Shown piece by piece: positions 46,202-57,477 of a stretch of DNA of 64,000 bases. The stretch comes from Adiantum capillus-veneris. Lineage: Eukaryota; Streptophyta; Polypodiopsida; Polypodiales; Pteridaceae. The stretch covers positions 73,511,912-73,575,911 of the forward strand of contig CM043963.1 of NCBI GenBank assembly GCA_014529385.2. The letters are read 5' to 3'. The notes beneath the pieces were generated by a model. The model was not told the DNA's origin, ran no database searches, and saw nothing but the letters and a program-made list of their open reading frames with translations. Position 1 is the stretch's first letter; each line of letters begins with the position of its first letter. The position numbers and the translations under genes were made by a program.

Positions 46202-47407
46202 TTAAAATATTACATAGAGGTGTTGCTTGTGTTTGTCTAATGAATTAGAGTAGATAATGATATTATCAAAGAACACTCCAGTAAAGTTTCGATGAGGCTT
46301 GAATAGATTCTCCATCAAGCGGTTGAATGTGGTCGGTGCATTGGTCAAGCCAAAAGGCATGACAATATATTTGTAAAGACCAAACGTAGTGCGAAATGCG
46401 GTCTTTACAATGTCTTGATCAACTATCCTTATTTGATGGTAGCCACTTTTTAGGTCAATCCTACTGAAGTAGGTCGATCCTTGTAGCTTATCAAATAGGT
46501 CTTCTACCTGTGGAATGGGAAACCTATTCTTGATAGTGATCATATTTAGTGCTCTATAGTCGACACACATACGATATGTGCCGTCTTTCTTTTGCACTAA
46601 TAACACAGGTGAGCAAAACGGAGATGAGCTAGGCCTAACCATGCCCTTTTCCACTAACTCATTCACTTGCCGCATAATCTCCTCTTGTTGAGCTTGAGAA
46701 ACTCTGTAAGGAGGTTTATTAGACGGTGAACTTCCTGGAGGAAGTTCAATTGCATGGTCATCATTGCCTCGTTTAGGAGGTAGCTCACAAGGGATGTCGT
46801 CAATAAAGACATCTTGAAACCCCTTGAGAAAATTGGATAACTCTAATTCCTTGTGATTGTTTATATTTTCTTTTGCTAAAGCATTGGGTTCATTTTGAGA
46901 ATCTTTAACAAAAATCGTGTACACGGAAATAGAGCTCTTTATTGACTTATTGAACGCTTGCATATGTACAATGGGTATGGTGTTACCCATTTTCTTAGCA
47001 TCTATGTACATATCTTTTTCTCTGAACCTAAAGTAGATGCTCCTTTCAGGGAATTTAACATTGGCAGCCATGCAATCAAACCATGGTGCCCCTAGGATTA
47101 CATCCTCATGCTTGAGAGGAGATATAAAGAATTCCTCTTTGTCCATATAGCTTTGGACATGGAGCCTCAATTTCCCGATTAAGGGAGTGACTGAAGCTTC
47201 TAGCCCCTTGAAAGCACCATCTGCAGGTAGTACATCTCCCATCTCATAGGCTTGGATGCCTATCTTGGTGTCCAACTCTGTGGATATGAAATTGTGAGTA
47301 GAACCAGGGTCAAAGAGAATAAAATCATCATGTTCTCTTACCTTTCCCCAAGCATGGCATAGAGGAGATCCTTTGCGGTGAGCTTCCTCCTCTTGGATTT
47401 CAACCAA
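46202..47407 (-). pseudogene. Protease and RT of element F
   Basis: 401 codons. The protease active site reads LFDPGSTHNFIS, the Asp-Pro-Gly variant known in chromoviruses, with VILGAPWF later. RT motifs: PYRVSQAQQEEI, PVLLVQKKDGTYRMCVDYRAL, YFSRIDLKSGYHQIRI, MPFGLTNAPTTF. The catalytic box is FFDNIIIYS, with Asn in place of the second Asp, so polymerisation should be lost. The frame stops at 46202, within RT. Confidence 0.88.
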
Positions 47408-47440
47408 GGTAGCTCTAGGAGGATCATGGCAGGTGTTCTT

Positions 47441-48902
47441 TTAGGGACAAGCGTGGTACACATGCCCTTGCTTGCCGCACTTGAAACAACAGTTATCCTT
47501 GCGATAATGCTCTAGCTCTTCAGGAGAGAGTTTGTTTTTGCCTGTGTAAACTCCCTTCTCCTTACCTTTGTTGGAATTGCCCTTAGGAGACTTTTGGACA
47601 TTGTCCTTCCCCTTAGGCTCATTGGAACCCTTGTTTTTTGTGGGCTTAAAATTTCTTTTAGCCCCTGTTTGGAAATTGATTCGAGAATCCAGCATAGTAT
47701 GGTGTATAACCGTGGATTTGGTGCATGGCCATTGGGAGTTGACATACCCCACCATTTCTTCAGTTAAGCTTGCAAAAAATTGCTGCTTTTGCTCTCCAAA
47801 ATCCATCTTTTTGAAGACAATGGCTTTGAGATGTAGGTCCCAAACTTGTCTACATATTTGTGAATGGATTCATAGGGAGAGAGCTTCAAGCTTCGCCATT
47901 TGGTGAGTACTTTGTCTTTGGCATTGGTGGCCAAAAAGTACTTCATGATGGAAGCTCTTAAAGCTTTCCATGTTTGTGGAGCTTCATCGTTTGCACGTAG
48001 GCTAGACCACCATTGCCTGGCGGACTTTTGAAAGTGCATGGCTACATGGTGTAGCTTAGAGGACTCCGTGAATCCCTCATCTCCAAACGTCGCATTGAAT
48101 TGTTGGATAAAGGCCAAAACTTTGGCCGTAGCACCAAAGGTGCCATCGTAGGTAAGTAAAGAGATGCTCTTTCCTCCCTCTTTGAACTTTCTTGAGCTTG
48201 GACGACGGATTTACTATGGCCTCTTCTTTTTTATGGTTCAAAAGTTGCACCATCGCTTTCTTCAGAAGGTGAAGAATTTGAGGAAGATGGAGAAGAGGGT
48301 GACCTCTTTCTCGCCTTGTTCTTGCCTTGCACCATCAATTTCATAAGAGGAAGAGGATGAAGAAGATGGAGAAGAGGGTGTCCTCTTTCTTGCATTTTTC
48401 TTCTCTTGCTTTTTGTCATCCCTCTTTGAATTATGGTGTGGAGAAGTGTGCGATGGTCTTCTCCATTTAGGAGGTGATGGAGAGAGTTTAGTGTGCCGTC
48501 TTCGTGGATCCATCTCCACCGAGGTGGCAAGAGACTCGCTTCTTTCTTGTTCCTTCGGTGGGGGCTCTTGAATTCTCCTTTGGGAAGGAGACGCGTCATC
48601 AATAAGCAAATTTCTGAGCCCTTCGTATGGATCCTCTTCTTCTTTTCAAATCAGAGAGAGGCCTCTTTTGGAAGTCTCACAAGGAGGCTTCCTAGGTACT
48701 CTCTCATCATGGTGGGGAGTTTGGAGAATCCCATGAGCACGAAGCTGCCGTTGCACTTCACTTTGGAGGCATGGATTGCCCATGGCTTGTTGAAGACTAG
48801 AAACAAGGTAGTTATCAAGCATAGGGGCATCATTAATAGCCTGCTCCTTAGCAAATCAAAGCTATCAACATTAATTTCACTCTCTTTACTATTGTTAGCC
48901 AT
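47441..48902 (-). pseudogene. Gag of element F
   Basis: Starts near 48902 (MANNSKESEINVDSFDLL). Ser/Lys/Arg-rich middle frames are shifted (48609-48231). The Retrotrans_gag core is in 48117-47764 (FIQQFNATFGDEG, AMHFQKSARQWWSSLRAND, FLATNAKDKVLTKW), followed by 47806-47441 with the zinc knuckle CFKCGKQGHVYHAC (CX2CX4HX4C). Frameshifts separate the parts. Confidence 0.8.
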
Positions 48903-49191
48903 TATTACAAGTTTTAGGTGTAATATTTTTAGGTTTACTTTGGTACTTCAAGCCCTAGTTGCTACTCCTCTTTACCCCTTTAAAAAAAGCACTCAAGCTA
49001 CTATAGTGGTCAAGCCCCGTAGGACTCCACTATTAAGACCTTAGCTCTCAACGATGATGCCCCGTTATCTGCACAAAGACAGACGCACTCCAAGGTTGAA
49101 AAATCCTTATCCTACTTACTCATTTTCAATTAATAATAACAACCATGTATAGCTAGCTTGAGGACCTCCTTTCTTGAGGAAGAAAAGAGAA

Positions 49192-49210
49192 ACATTGTGC
49201 TCTAATACCA
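49192..49210 (-). other. Primer-binding site of element F
   Basis: One base inside the 5' LTR, minus strand TGGTATTAGAGCACAATG, the initiator tRNA-Met site with a single C-to-T change. Confidence 0.88.
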
Positions 49211-49211
49211 A

Positions 49212-50022
49212 TGTCACATTTAATGGCCTAGTAACTTGTGTGTAGCGGAAAATAGCATGAACATATCGAGCATTTTATTAGGATACATTCCTAATGAGCA
49301 TAACAAGAGTGCTTGGGTGGAGAGAGCAACAAAATGCATAGCACCTAGTTAGATAGCATGAACAATACTTCAAAAGAGGCCCCCTCCAAAAGGCTTTCTC
49401 CAAAAGGTTTTGTATTATAGGTTTCTCCCATCAAGCGAGACATTTTATAATACAATTCTTTGTGTTCCTTCACTACTAGCTAGTGCAATGAAGATGGAAG
49501 CTTCAAGCACTAAGCAAAACACTTATAAAACACAACATCAATTCCCTCACGGTCTCAGACCCAATACCTCACACACTTTCAAAGATGGTGAGAGCTAGCA
49601 GGGTATGATAGTAGATTGAGAGGAAGAAGGAGTAGTCTTCTTAGCCAATGAAAGTTAAGTAGAGTAAGTGTAGCCTTCTAAAATGTGTCCGCCTTTCCCC
49701 TTTTGTGAGATCTTTAGGTAATTAATAAATGCAACTAAACTCTCATTGGAACCCTTTGTCTCCTGGCCAATAGGAATCAAGCAAGCCATTGGGCTGTTGA
49801 ATGTTCATTAGACCCCTAGGGAGACTGTCCAATATTCTTCTAGAGAGATTATTTCTTATTGGTTCTTCTATAAGTGTTTTTAAATTAATTAAACTAGATT
49901 TACTCTAGCCTAATTCTCATTGGTCCACCTCCATGGCCATCCAATAGGATTTGAGTACACCTTGTGCGCATCTGGGCTAGGGAGCTGGCATGTGTCCCTC
50001 ATTCCCTTTATGTAAAGGAGGC

Positions 50023-50114
<92 letters not shown>

Positions 50115-50500
50115 CTCTCTCATCCCCTAATTTCAAGGCTCGCCCCCTCCTTTGTAGGAGTTGTGAAGACTTTTTGGTACACACACTAAGCATGGCAATT
50201 TAACTAAGCTTTGACTAAGCTTTGACCATTGGACACAACCTTTGAATTTTGGAATCTTAGCATTTTGGAGGTCTTAATGGGCTGAACTTTAGGATATTTA
50301 AAGCCCATTGTTGCACATTGCTCCTTTGCAGATGGCCCCCCCTTTGGATCCCTATTTTCCCTCCTTTGGATCCCTACTATGGCCGGTCTACCAGCTTAAC
50401 CAATATTCTAGCTTTTTCTTCCCTGGCACTTCCCGATATTAAATGATCAATTTAACATGAGATAATCATTTAGGAGAATTAGATATTAGTTATTATGACA
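49212..50500 (-). repeat. 5' LTR of element F
   Basis: 1,289 bp. Carries an 80-90 bp pure GT tract (about 50024-50111) where the 3' LTR has a short one. It lacks about 365 bp present in the 3' LTR. Confidence 0.93.
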
Positions 50501-50505
50501 TATCT

Positions 50506-51874
50506 TGCACCATGGGGTTGATCAGAAAACTCATCCACTCAAGGCAGAGGATACTTGTTCTTGCGCATATTACCATCTTTGTTTTTTACCAGTAGAATTG
50601 GTTATGCCCAAGGCAAAGTGCTAGGTCTAATGAAACCACGAGCAAGGTAGTCAGCCAACTGACACTCAACCTCCTTAGCCTCACTAGCACTCATACGATA
50701 AGGTGGTTTACTCACCGGTTTAGTGCCCGGTAGAACATCTATGCCATTCTACACATCACGTATAGGGGGTAAACCGGACGGTAAATCACTCGAGAATACA
50801 TCACTATACTCCATGAGTAAGTGAATCAGTTTTTGTCGTGCAAAAGGAGAAAGTAAATTAGAGTTATACTAGGATGGAGAATTTTGTAATTCCTTTAATG
50901 TTTGTTTTACAACAGTTGCACGTTGCTCTTTAGAATTATTAGCACTTTGCTTTTCATTAGAATTCATTGCACTTTGCATACCATAACTAAAATCCACATC
51001 ACTTCGCTCTTGAGAATTCACAAGCTTTGGAGACAAGCAGTAACACAAAAAGACTTCATCTATTAAATCTGCTTTTTGTAAAATAGAAAGCTCGGCTGTA
51101 CATATAAGAGGTGTAGATGGTATATTTTCCTCACCAAGCAGGAGCACATGTTTACCATTGGCCATAAAGGATAAAGAGTTGTGTTCTTAACCAGTGTGCA
51201 ATGTGTTTCCTAAACCATGCAGCCACTCCCGTCCTAAAACTACAACAGCACGGTCCATGTTCATAACCTAAAAATCAAGGGTCATCGTATTATCTTGAAC
51301 AATAAGCTCAACCCCTTGAACTACCATGTCCCATACTTATTTTTCATTTCCAGACATTTGTTCTACCACATACTTGTGGGTGTAGGGAGTCTGTGGAAGT
51401 TATGAGTTGCACCATCATCCACTAAAATACGAGCACGTTGTCCATTAATAGTGCCATGCACGTGAATCAACTCATTGAGGGCCAAACACTTGTGCTTTTA
51501 TTCCATATGAAGAACTTCTACATCACAATATTTAGGAGATGAATCTAATGTGAGGCGTTGCACCATGTGCATGGCCTTTTCTTTGCCTTGCAAAAGAGGA
51601 CAATCCTTCTTGTATGTTGGTCCAAAAGACATTTGAAACACAAATTGTATTTCTTTGCACGCTCGAAATTGGCAGTGTTGAGAGACCCACGTGGAGTTTC
51701 TCATGATTGCTTAGGCTTCTTAGCCTCTTGTGGCCCTAGAGAGGTAGATTCTCTCATGTTCCTTTTGGAACGTGTGGGATCCGGGTGCGATGGAGACTGA
51801 AGCTGCATCGCGAAGGTCTGCTCATAGAAGTTGCTTACCCCACCACTAAATCTAATTGATCGGGTGAAAGAGAC
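50506..51874 (-). pseudogene. RT N-terminal part, protease region and Gag C-terminus of element G
   Basis: Minus-strand traces: YRMSASEAKEVECQLADYL and SKPPY (RT entry, about 50780-50600). An open piece 51165-50869 lies in the protease-RT linker. Gag text at about 51860-51500 includes SFGPTYKK- and CFKC-type residues of a zinc knuckle. All are interrupted by stops and continue the G fragment at 39.5-42.05 kb. Confidence 0.65.
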
Positions 51875-52002
51875 GCTGAGAAGCAGTAGTAGTGCTTCTT
51901 AGTGTCTCTTTCACCCGATCAACTAGATCTAGTGGTGGGACGAGCAGCATCTATATTGAGCAGACCTTCATGATTGCATATTCAGTCTCCATCGCACTCG
52001 GA
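51780..52002. repeat. Long imperfect hairpin (about 95-100 bp arms, 28-nt loop)
   Basis: Arm 1 at about 51780-51874 and arm 2 at about 51903-52002 are reverse complements at roughly 80-85%. Blocks such as GTCTCTTTCACCCGATCAA, AGTGGTGGG, GAGCAGACCTTC and CAGTCTCCATCGCAC recur in opposite orientation. Arm 1 reads on minus as element G gag and arm 2 is an inverted diverged copy. The loop (51875-51902) itself has AAGCA/TGCTT complementarity. Confidence 0.88.
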
Positions 52003-52184
52003 GCGCAGTACTCGTCGTCCTTGCTTGTGAGAACATACCTAGAGCATACGTACTGGAGTGGATGCAAAGACCATTAAATACAATGACGCAATGACACATA
52101 TAGACAAAAATGGACAAAAAGCCACGTGAATACAATATATATTATAAAACAGAGCAAAATTGTTCAAATACAATATTTATGGCT

Positions 52185-54755
52185 TTAAGACGTCTCTCTC
52201 TCATCCTCACAATGCTCAGCATAACTTCCTATATCTATATAGAGCTCTCCATTTAAACAGATGTCCTCCGTTTCATTTTGTAGATCCTCTGCATGCACCC
52301 CATAGAGAGTAGCAGCTTGATGCTCATCTAGCACCACCTCAGCGACTTCTGACTGAGCATCTTCTCCGATCTCCTCCATTGATGCTGCTGTGATTGGCAA
52401 ATGGTAGCCTTCATACGTCCGTGCACTACAAGGGGCTACCTCTATGACGTACCACCAGTTTGATGCAGACTTTGTAGGATGAAATATCACCTCTACCAGA
52501 GCCACATAACTTACATGAGAGCTTCCAAGCACATAACTTCTAAAATTGGATGTTAACTATTTACATACTTACTTGTTCACAATGCTCGGGTAGTACGAAA
52601 GTGTCTCTTAGGTCAGTCCATTTCTTAGTTGAAACCACCTCAAGAAAACCAGACTCTCCTCTACGCACAGTAGCGTTGCAACCCTCCATGATTATCTTGA
52701 ACCATTGCACGTCGAACAAATTGAAAAAAAATCCTCTATAATCGATCCTCAAAATCTCTTGCAGCGTGCCGAAGTAAGTGAGTTCCGCCACCATAGGATC
52801 TGCATCAGAGAACCATCATTGACTAGACTGTTCAAATTTTGCCATGATTCCACAATCTTGAGTAAAACGCTTTTTGTCGATCCGTTCCACCCTAAAATGT
52901 CGACCTTTACACCATGCTGCTGTGTATGACTTATACTAAAACCCTAGCTCCCAAACTATCTTTCTTGCCGGTTAGATGGTCCCATAGCAGATTACCCACA
53001 TTCTTGAATATGTGCATTGGATCGAGCAAGTGATTGATCATGAGTCGGGGCCAATATGGTAACTCGTACCATAGAGAGAGTCTCTTCATCCCTGGGGACA
53101 AATTGTCATCACACATCTCCTTCTGCTCTAACCATGCTTGTATAGACATCCTCGGTGGCTCTCTTCCCAAAAAGCCATCGCGTAACACATTATTCTCTAG
53201 AAGATACGCTTGATGACCTTCGTAGATTTGCTTCTTCAATGAGGACGTCCGACGTGCATTCAGTCTAGGTCCACATGTGACACATGCTCTGTATCCGCTT
53301 GTTTGAAGCCCTGCATGTATACACATGATAATAGATAAGCTTGAGAAAAACCAAGATTTACAGTGTTTGAGTTTAAGTGTAAATCCCCTGAGCATTCTGT
53401 TAGTCCGGGATAGTCATGCATGGTCCACATTAAAATGCCTCTGATCAAAGCATTCCATCGACCTGTATGTTGGCTCATATCCACCACTTCTATGCCAATC
53501 CACAATTGTTGTAGCTCTTCCAATAGTAGATGAAGATACACATCCATATTCTTCACTTTATACCACCCAGCACAATCAAGCTTAGCCATAGGTGCCCCTT
53601 CTTCGTAGTCAACCACGGAGGAATGTTGTAGTTGACGATGACAACGGGCCATACACTGTAAGATGTTGATCTTTGACCAAATGGATTTACGCCATCCATA
53701 GCCAGGCCTAGGCGCAAATTTCGAGCTTCCCTGGCAAAATCCGACCATGTTTCATTATATGTTTCTAGGCTGCGCAGTCTGCAGGAATCTGTAGCACACC
53801 ATCCGAAGATTTATTCTCCTCATGCCATGATGCTAGGGCGGCCATGGACTTACATTCGAAGAAATGCTTGATGCGAGGAAGTAGAGGAAAATGTCGCAAA
53901 ACCTTTTGTGGAATTTTTGTCCCGTGGAGATCTACTCGATATCTCTCGGAATCACATTTCGGACACTTCTCCATGTCTATGTATTCCCCTCTAAAAAGAA
54001 TGCACTCGTGAGGACAAGCGTGGATCGAATTGTAATCGATCCCCAAGTTTCGCAAGATCTTTCTTGCTTCCTCTCTGAAATCTAGCATCACACTATCAGC
54101 TGGCAGTATGTGCTCTTTGAGCAATCTACACAACGAAAAAAATATGGTACAATTGTGTAAAAATCTATCAGATCATTATACATCTAGAGTTTTTTATTAA
54201 AGTAAACACATTGTAATAGATCACCTGAAAAGCGCTGTGACGCTAGTGTCACTCCATCCAAACTTTTTATGCATGTTGAGAAGAACCAGGAGTGCCTTCA
54301 ATCTAGACACACGTGCTCCATCATACAATGGCGTATCGGCTTCACTTTTCATATCATCATAGATAAGCCTTTCTGAATCCATGATCGTCTCGATCATTTC
54401 ATCGATCTTGGGCTCAAACATTGCCTCGTTGGAGATGTGGTCTACATGATCATCCCTCGAGCTGTCAGAGGCTACATCTTGTGGCCTCACATATGCTGCT
54501 TGACCAAAGCGCCTGCGAGACACGTCTATTGGGTTGCAAGATTGCTGCATGTTAGCCAACGTTAGAGTCCGACGAGTTATATTTGGCAACAACTCGATCT
54601 ATAATAGATGGATTGAACTCGCCAAATTTGAGAAGCTACAAAGAAATGCGTCTTTTCCGTCGCACAGGATGCTTGCATTGATTACAAGGACATAAGATCC
54701 TCGTTGAGAGATAGGTCTTTCCGTTGTACGGCCCCACATCCTCGTCACTACTCAT
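52185..54755 (-). pseudogene. TNP2-type CACTA transposase gene (decayed)
   Basis: ATG at 54755 (MSSDEDVGPYNGKTYL, then RILCPCNQCKHP of the transposase-associated zinc region). Then 54592-54225 (LNMHKKFGWSDTSVTALF) splices through a 99-bp intron (54224-54126, GTGATC...GTGTAG) to LLKEHILPADSV. The TNP2 core follows: LGIDYNSIHACPHECILFRGEY and KCPKCDSERY, LPRIKHFF, then GLAMDGVNPFGQ-like text, YGCVSSS, MHDYPGL, GYRACVTCGP, YWPRLMINHLLDPMHIFKNV. A DUF4216-like C-terminus is at 52794-52185 (YFGTLQEILRIDYRGFFF, WWYVIEVAP). Frameshifts near 53765 and elsewhere break it. It would cut and paste CACTA elements. Confidence 0.82.
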
Positions 54756-54789
54756 AACGAGGGTAAAAACCTTATAACCTGGACAACAA

Positions 54790-54819
54790 ATTTAATCTTC
54801 TATTAGCATTCTCCGTCTT

Positions 54820-54888
<69 letters not shown>

Positions 54889-55470
54889 CATTGTAAACTA
54901 CCTCACATTCTCTAGTCATGTCCAATCCCTGCACACCTCGGTCTAGAGGTGCACGGAGATCAGAACCACCAGGTTATAATCTCGTCTTTATTGGTCAATG
55001 CCTATATTTGTGGGTACAAGAAATCACACACCCACGTCTACATGATAGTGCATGTAGTGGACAAAACCCCTTTGCCTCTTCTCTAGCTGTAGCATTTCAC
55101 AACCTCTTAACATCTTTTCACAATAGATCTTTGTTCGAGGGATTACTTAACACATTACATGTTGGCCTCCAATCTGAGTATCATACCGTTGAAAGCTTTC
55201 CAGCTTAAGGTCGCATCCGTAGAGAGGAAGAGAGGGATCACCGTTCGTCTAACTCTAATTTTTTACCGTACTCTCGAAGGTAGACTCTAACATAAAAATT
55301 CAATCCAAAAACTAATCTTAAATCTAACCTAATTGAACATGTGGTGATTCGTGGCTAATTGAATATGGATAGTGTGTGAGTTAATAGGTGTCAGATTCTG
55401 ATGGGAATATACATATTGTTGTGTAACTAGTGTTTGCTCTTTGGGCAAAGCGCACGTTCATTGACATGCA
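54790..55470. other. CACTA interior upstream of the transposase, with (CT)n tract
   Basis: Upstream (minus sense) of the transposase. A (CT)n tract is at about 54819-54885. A 96-codon plus-strand frame at 54918-55208 has no recognisable similarity, and I do not call it. Confidence 0.6.
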
Positions 55471-55479
55471 CTAAAATCT

Positions 55480-55915
55480 AACCTAAATCTAAAAAACTAG
55501 TCCATCGAACATAAATCTAGATCTAATTTAATCTTAAACTCAAAATAAACCTAAATCTAATCTAATCTAACATAAATCTAAATCTAACGTAAATAAACCT
55601 AAATCTAATCTAACTCAAAATAAATTAAAATCCAATCTAATCTAACTTAAATAAACCTAAATCTAATCTAACGTAAATCTAAATCTAACTTAATCTTAAA
55701 CTCAAAATAAACATAAATCTAATCTAATCTAACGTAAATAAACCTAAATCTAATCTAACGTAAATATAACTCAAAATAAACTTAAATCTAATCTAATCTA
55801 ACCTAAATAAACCTAAGTCTAATCTAACGTAAATCTAAATCTAACCTAATTATAAACTCAACATATATATAAATCTAAATGTAATTTAACCTAATCTAAA
55901 TTTAAATTTTAACCT
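55480..55915. repeat. Degenerate tandem array of CTAAATCTAA-type units
   Basis: About 435 bp of repeated CCTAAATCTAATCTAAC and ACTCAAAATAAAC variants, higher-order period near 50-70 bp. It resembles decayed plant telomere-type repeats (CCCTAAA) or a private minisatellite. It lies within the CACTA element. Confidence 0.8.
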
Positions 55916-56017
55916 AATCTCTTTCTCTCTTTGTTTTCTCCCCTTACCTCTCCCTTCCGTTTTCTCCCCCCTCTCTCTCTTTGGTTTTTTATTCTCTCTC
56001 TCTCTTTCTCTTTGTTT

Positions 56018-56053
<36 letters not shown>

Positions 56054-56156
56054 AACACAATGTGTGTGTGTGTGAAAGAGAGGGAGAGAGAAGAAAGAGG
56101 GGAAGGGAACATGAGAGAGAGGAGAGGTAAGGAGCATACCTGGCTCTCCTTCCTCT

Positions 56157-56230
<74 letters not shown>

Positions 56231-56232
56231 AG

Positions 56233-56275
<43 letters not shown>
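55916..56275. repeat. Microsatellite cluster (CT)n, (GT)n, (GA)n
   Basis: (CT)-rich 55920-56050, a pure GT run about 56160-56229 and a GA run about 56236-56271. No coding content. Confidence 0.95.
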
Positions 56276-56277
<2 letters not shown>

Positions 56278-56297
56278 CACGTGTTACCTCTTTGCTT

Positions 56298-56341
56298 GAG
56301 CGCCAAAAACTCAGATCTGAAATCTGAGTTTTCAGGCGCTC
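56298..56341. repeat. 44-bp near-perfect palindrome in the CACTA subterminal region
   Basis: Arms GAGCGCCAAAAACTCAGAT and ATCTGAGTTTTCAGGCGCTC around a short centre, about 150 bp inside the CACTA end, next to the TCGCTATGGGC subterminal repeats. Confidence 0.85.
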
Positions 56342-56495
56342 TCGATTTATTTTTTACCCTGTCGACGTCGCTATGGGCATCGCTATGGTCGTCGCTATGT
56401 TACAAATGAACTAGCGACGCCCATAGTGACGTCGTGAATTTTTACTTTTGAGCGTCACACTGCGGCGTTGCTAATGTGAAGTACCTCTTGTAGTG

Positions 56496-56588
56496 GTAGA
56501 AAATAGATTCTTTTTCTAGTATCTCGCACTAATGAGAGCATATAATATCAAAGTGCATTTTTCACCACGCCTTCAACTACTCATATAC

Positions 56589-56629
<41 letters not shown>

Positions 56630-57470
56630 CCACCAATGAAATGGTGCCAATGTAATTCACTATGTCTCATGGATAAGAAACATTTTCCACTAACTCAAGT
56701 TACCTGGATAACTTTCATGGGCTTTGTCAAAGAACGCTACATGCAAGAAATACATGTAACTCATCAAGTTATCTACATGACCCACATCAGTCGACACACA
56801 TGACAAGGGAGGAGCTATCAAGTTCCACTATGGTGTTCCATAGTAACTTGTCGAGTTATGTGTCAGGTCCAAGGTGACGACTTATGAAGACCACGATGGA
56901 ACTCACCAAATTCCATACTAGAAGTTTAGATAAGTCAAGTTACGATGGCATGTGCAAGGATGAGAAGCTTGTTGTCCCCATGGAACTTGGCAAGTTCCAT
57001 TTTGAAGGAGACATAACTCATCAATGATTTTGTATTAATAACTTCTTGTCAAGTTATTAGTGGAGCACGTGTTGAAATGGAGCTTCCAAGATGCAAGAAT
57101 CTTGACAAAAGTGGGTATGCCTTATCTTGCACACACCCTTTGTAAATTGTCTAAACCAATGAATCTATGTACATATGACCAATGGACTAGGCATGACATA
57201 AGATACAACAGATTTGTTACCTGTTTGGTATGGAATTCAAATAACTTTGATTGAAAACATGCATACTATGGTGTTTTCCATTGTTGTACTTGCCTTAGTC
57301 GATCTGCCTAGCTCTACTTGAAAAATTTCCACTGAACAAAAGTAATTAGGATGTTAGTCTATCGGGTTTGAATACAAATAAGTGATGGCTTGTGACCCTG
57401 CTTGTTACACAATTTAGAACTTGGATACCATACACAGGACTGGCTTGCAAATATTAGGTGTACATAAACA
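56496..57470. repeat. Non-coding stretch with (CA)n and five short palindromic AACTT...AAGTT motifs
   Basis: (CA)n at about 56589-56628. Motifs of form AACTYRNCAAGTT recur near 56757, 56843, 56900, 56980 and 57040. The best, 56980-57000, is a 21-bp palindrome (ATGGAACTT G GCAAGTTCCAT type). No gene. It may be the upstream part of the element H LTR or its flank. Confidence 0.6.
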
Positions 57471-57477
57471 GGCCCAT

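Larger units (their letters stand above)
42053..50500 (-). mobile_element. Chromovirus-like gypsy retrotransposon F
   Basis: LTRs 42053-43656 and 49212-50500, flanked by perfect 5-bp target copies TATCT (42048-42052 and 50501-50505). The primer-binding site and polypurine tract are visible. Minus-strand coding order: gag, protease, RT, RNase H, integrase, chromodomain-like tail. It is inserted in the RT of element G. RT catalytic FDD is FDN, and several frameshifts and stops exist, so it is not autonomous now. Confidence 0.93.
39495..51874 (-). mobile_element. Degenerate chromovirus-like gypsy element G, split by element F
   Basis: Minus-strand order: gag zinc knuckle region (about 51870-51500), protease region, RT N-terminal part (about 50870-50506), [element F], RT C-terminal part and RNase H (about 42052-41100), integrase (about 40830-39900) and tail. 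Removing F with one TATCT target copy brings together an RT motif of the form YxTKIDLHSxYHQ, proving that it is one element. It is riddled with stops, and no 5' LTR was found; the gag end is cut at the hairpin at 51780-52002. Confidence 0.75.
52003..56495 (-). mobile_element. CACTA (En/Spm) transposon, one end resolved
   Basis: The right end reads TACCTCTTGTAGTG on plus, i.e. CACTACAAGAGGTA on minus, at 56482-56495: the CACTA terminal motif. Just inside are subterminal repeats of CGTCGCTATGGGC type in both orientations (about 56365-56450). The interior encodes a TNP2-class transposase on minus. The left end was not found and may be truncated near the hairpin, so the left coordinate is approximate. 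Confidence 0.75.

Noticed and set aside
49964-50203. Open frames over GT/CA microsatellites (also near 3300, 3850, 37850, 56100)
   Set aside because: They encode only dipeptide runs (Cys-Val, Thr-His, Ser-Leu) with no protein character.
52434-52446. CACTACAAGGGG that looks like the left terminus of the CACTA element
   Set aside because: It lies inside the conserved C-terminal transposase frame (IEVAPCSARTYE on minus), and coding similarity continues past it, so it is a coincidence.
54918-55208. 96-codon plus-strand frame in the CACTA interior
   Set aside because: No recognisable similarity, opposite strand to the transposase, in low-complexity surroundings.
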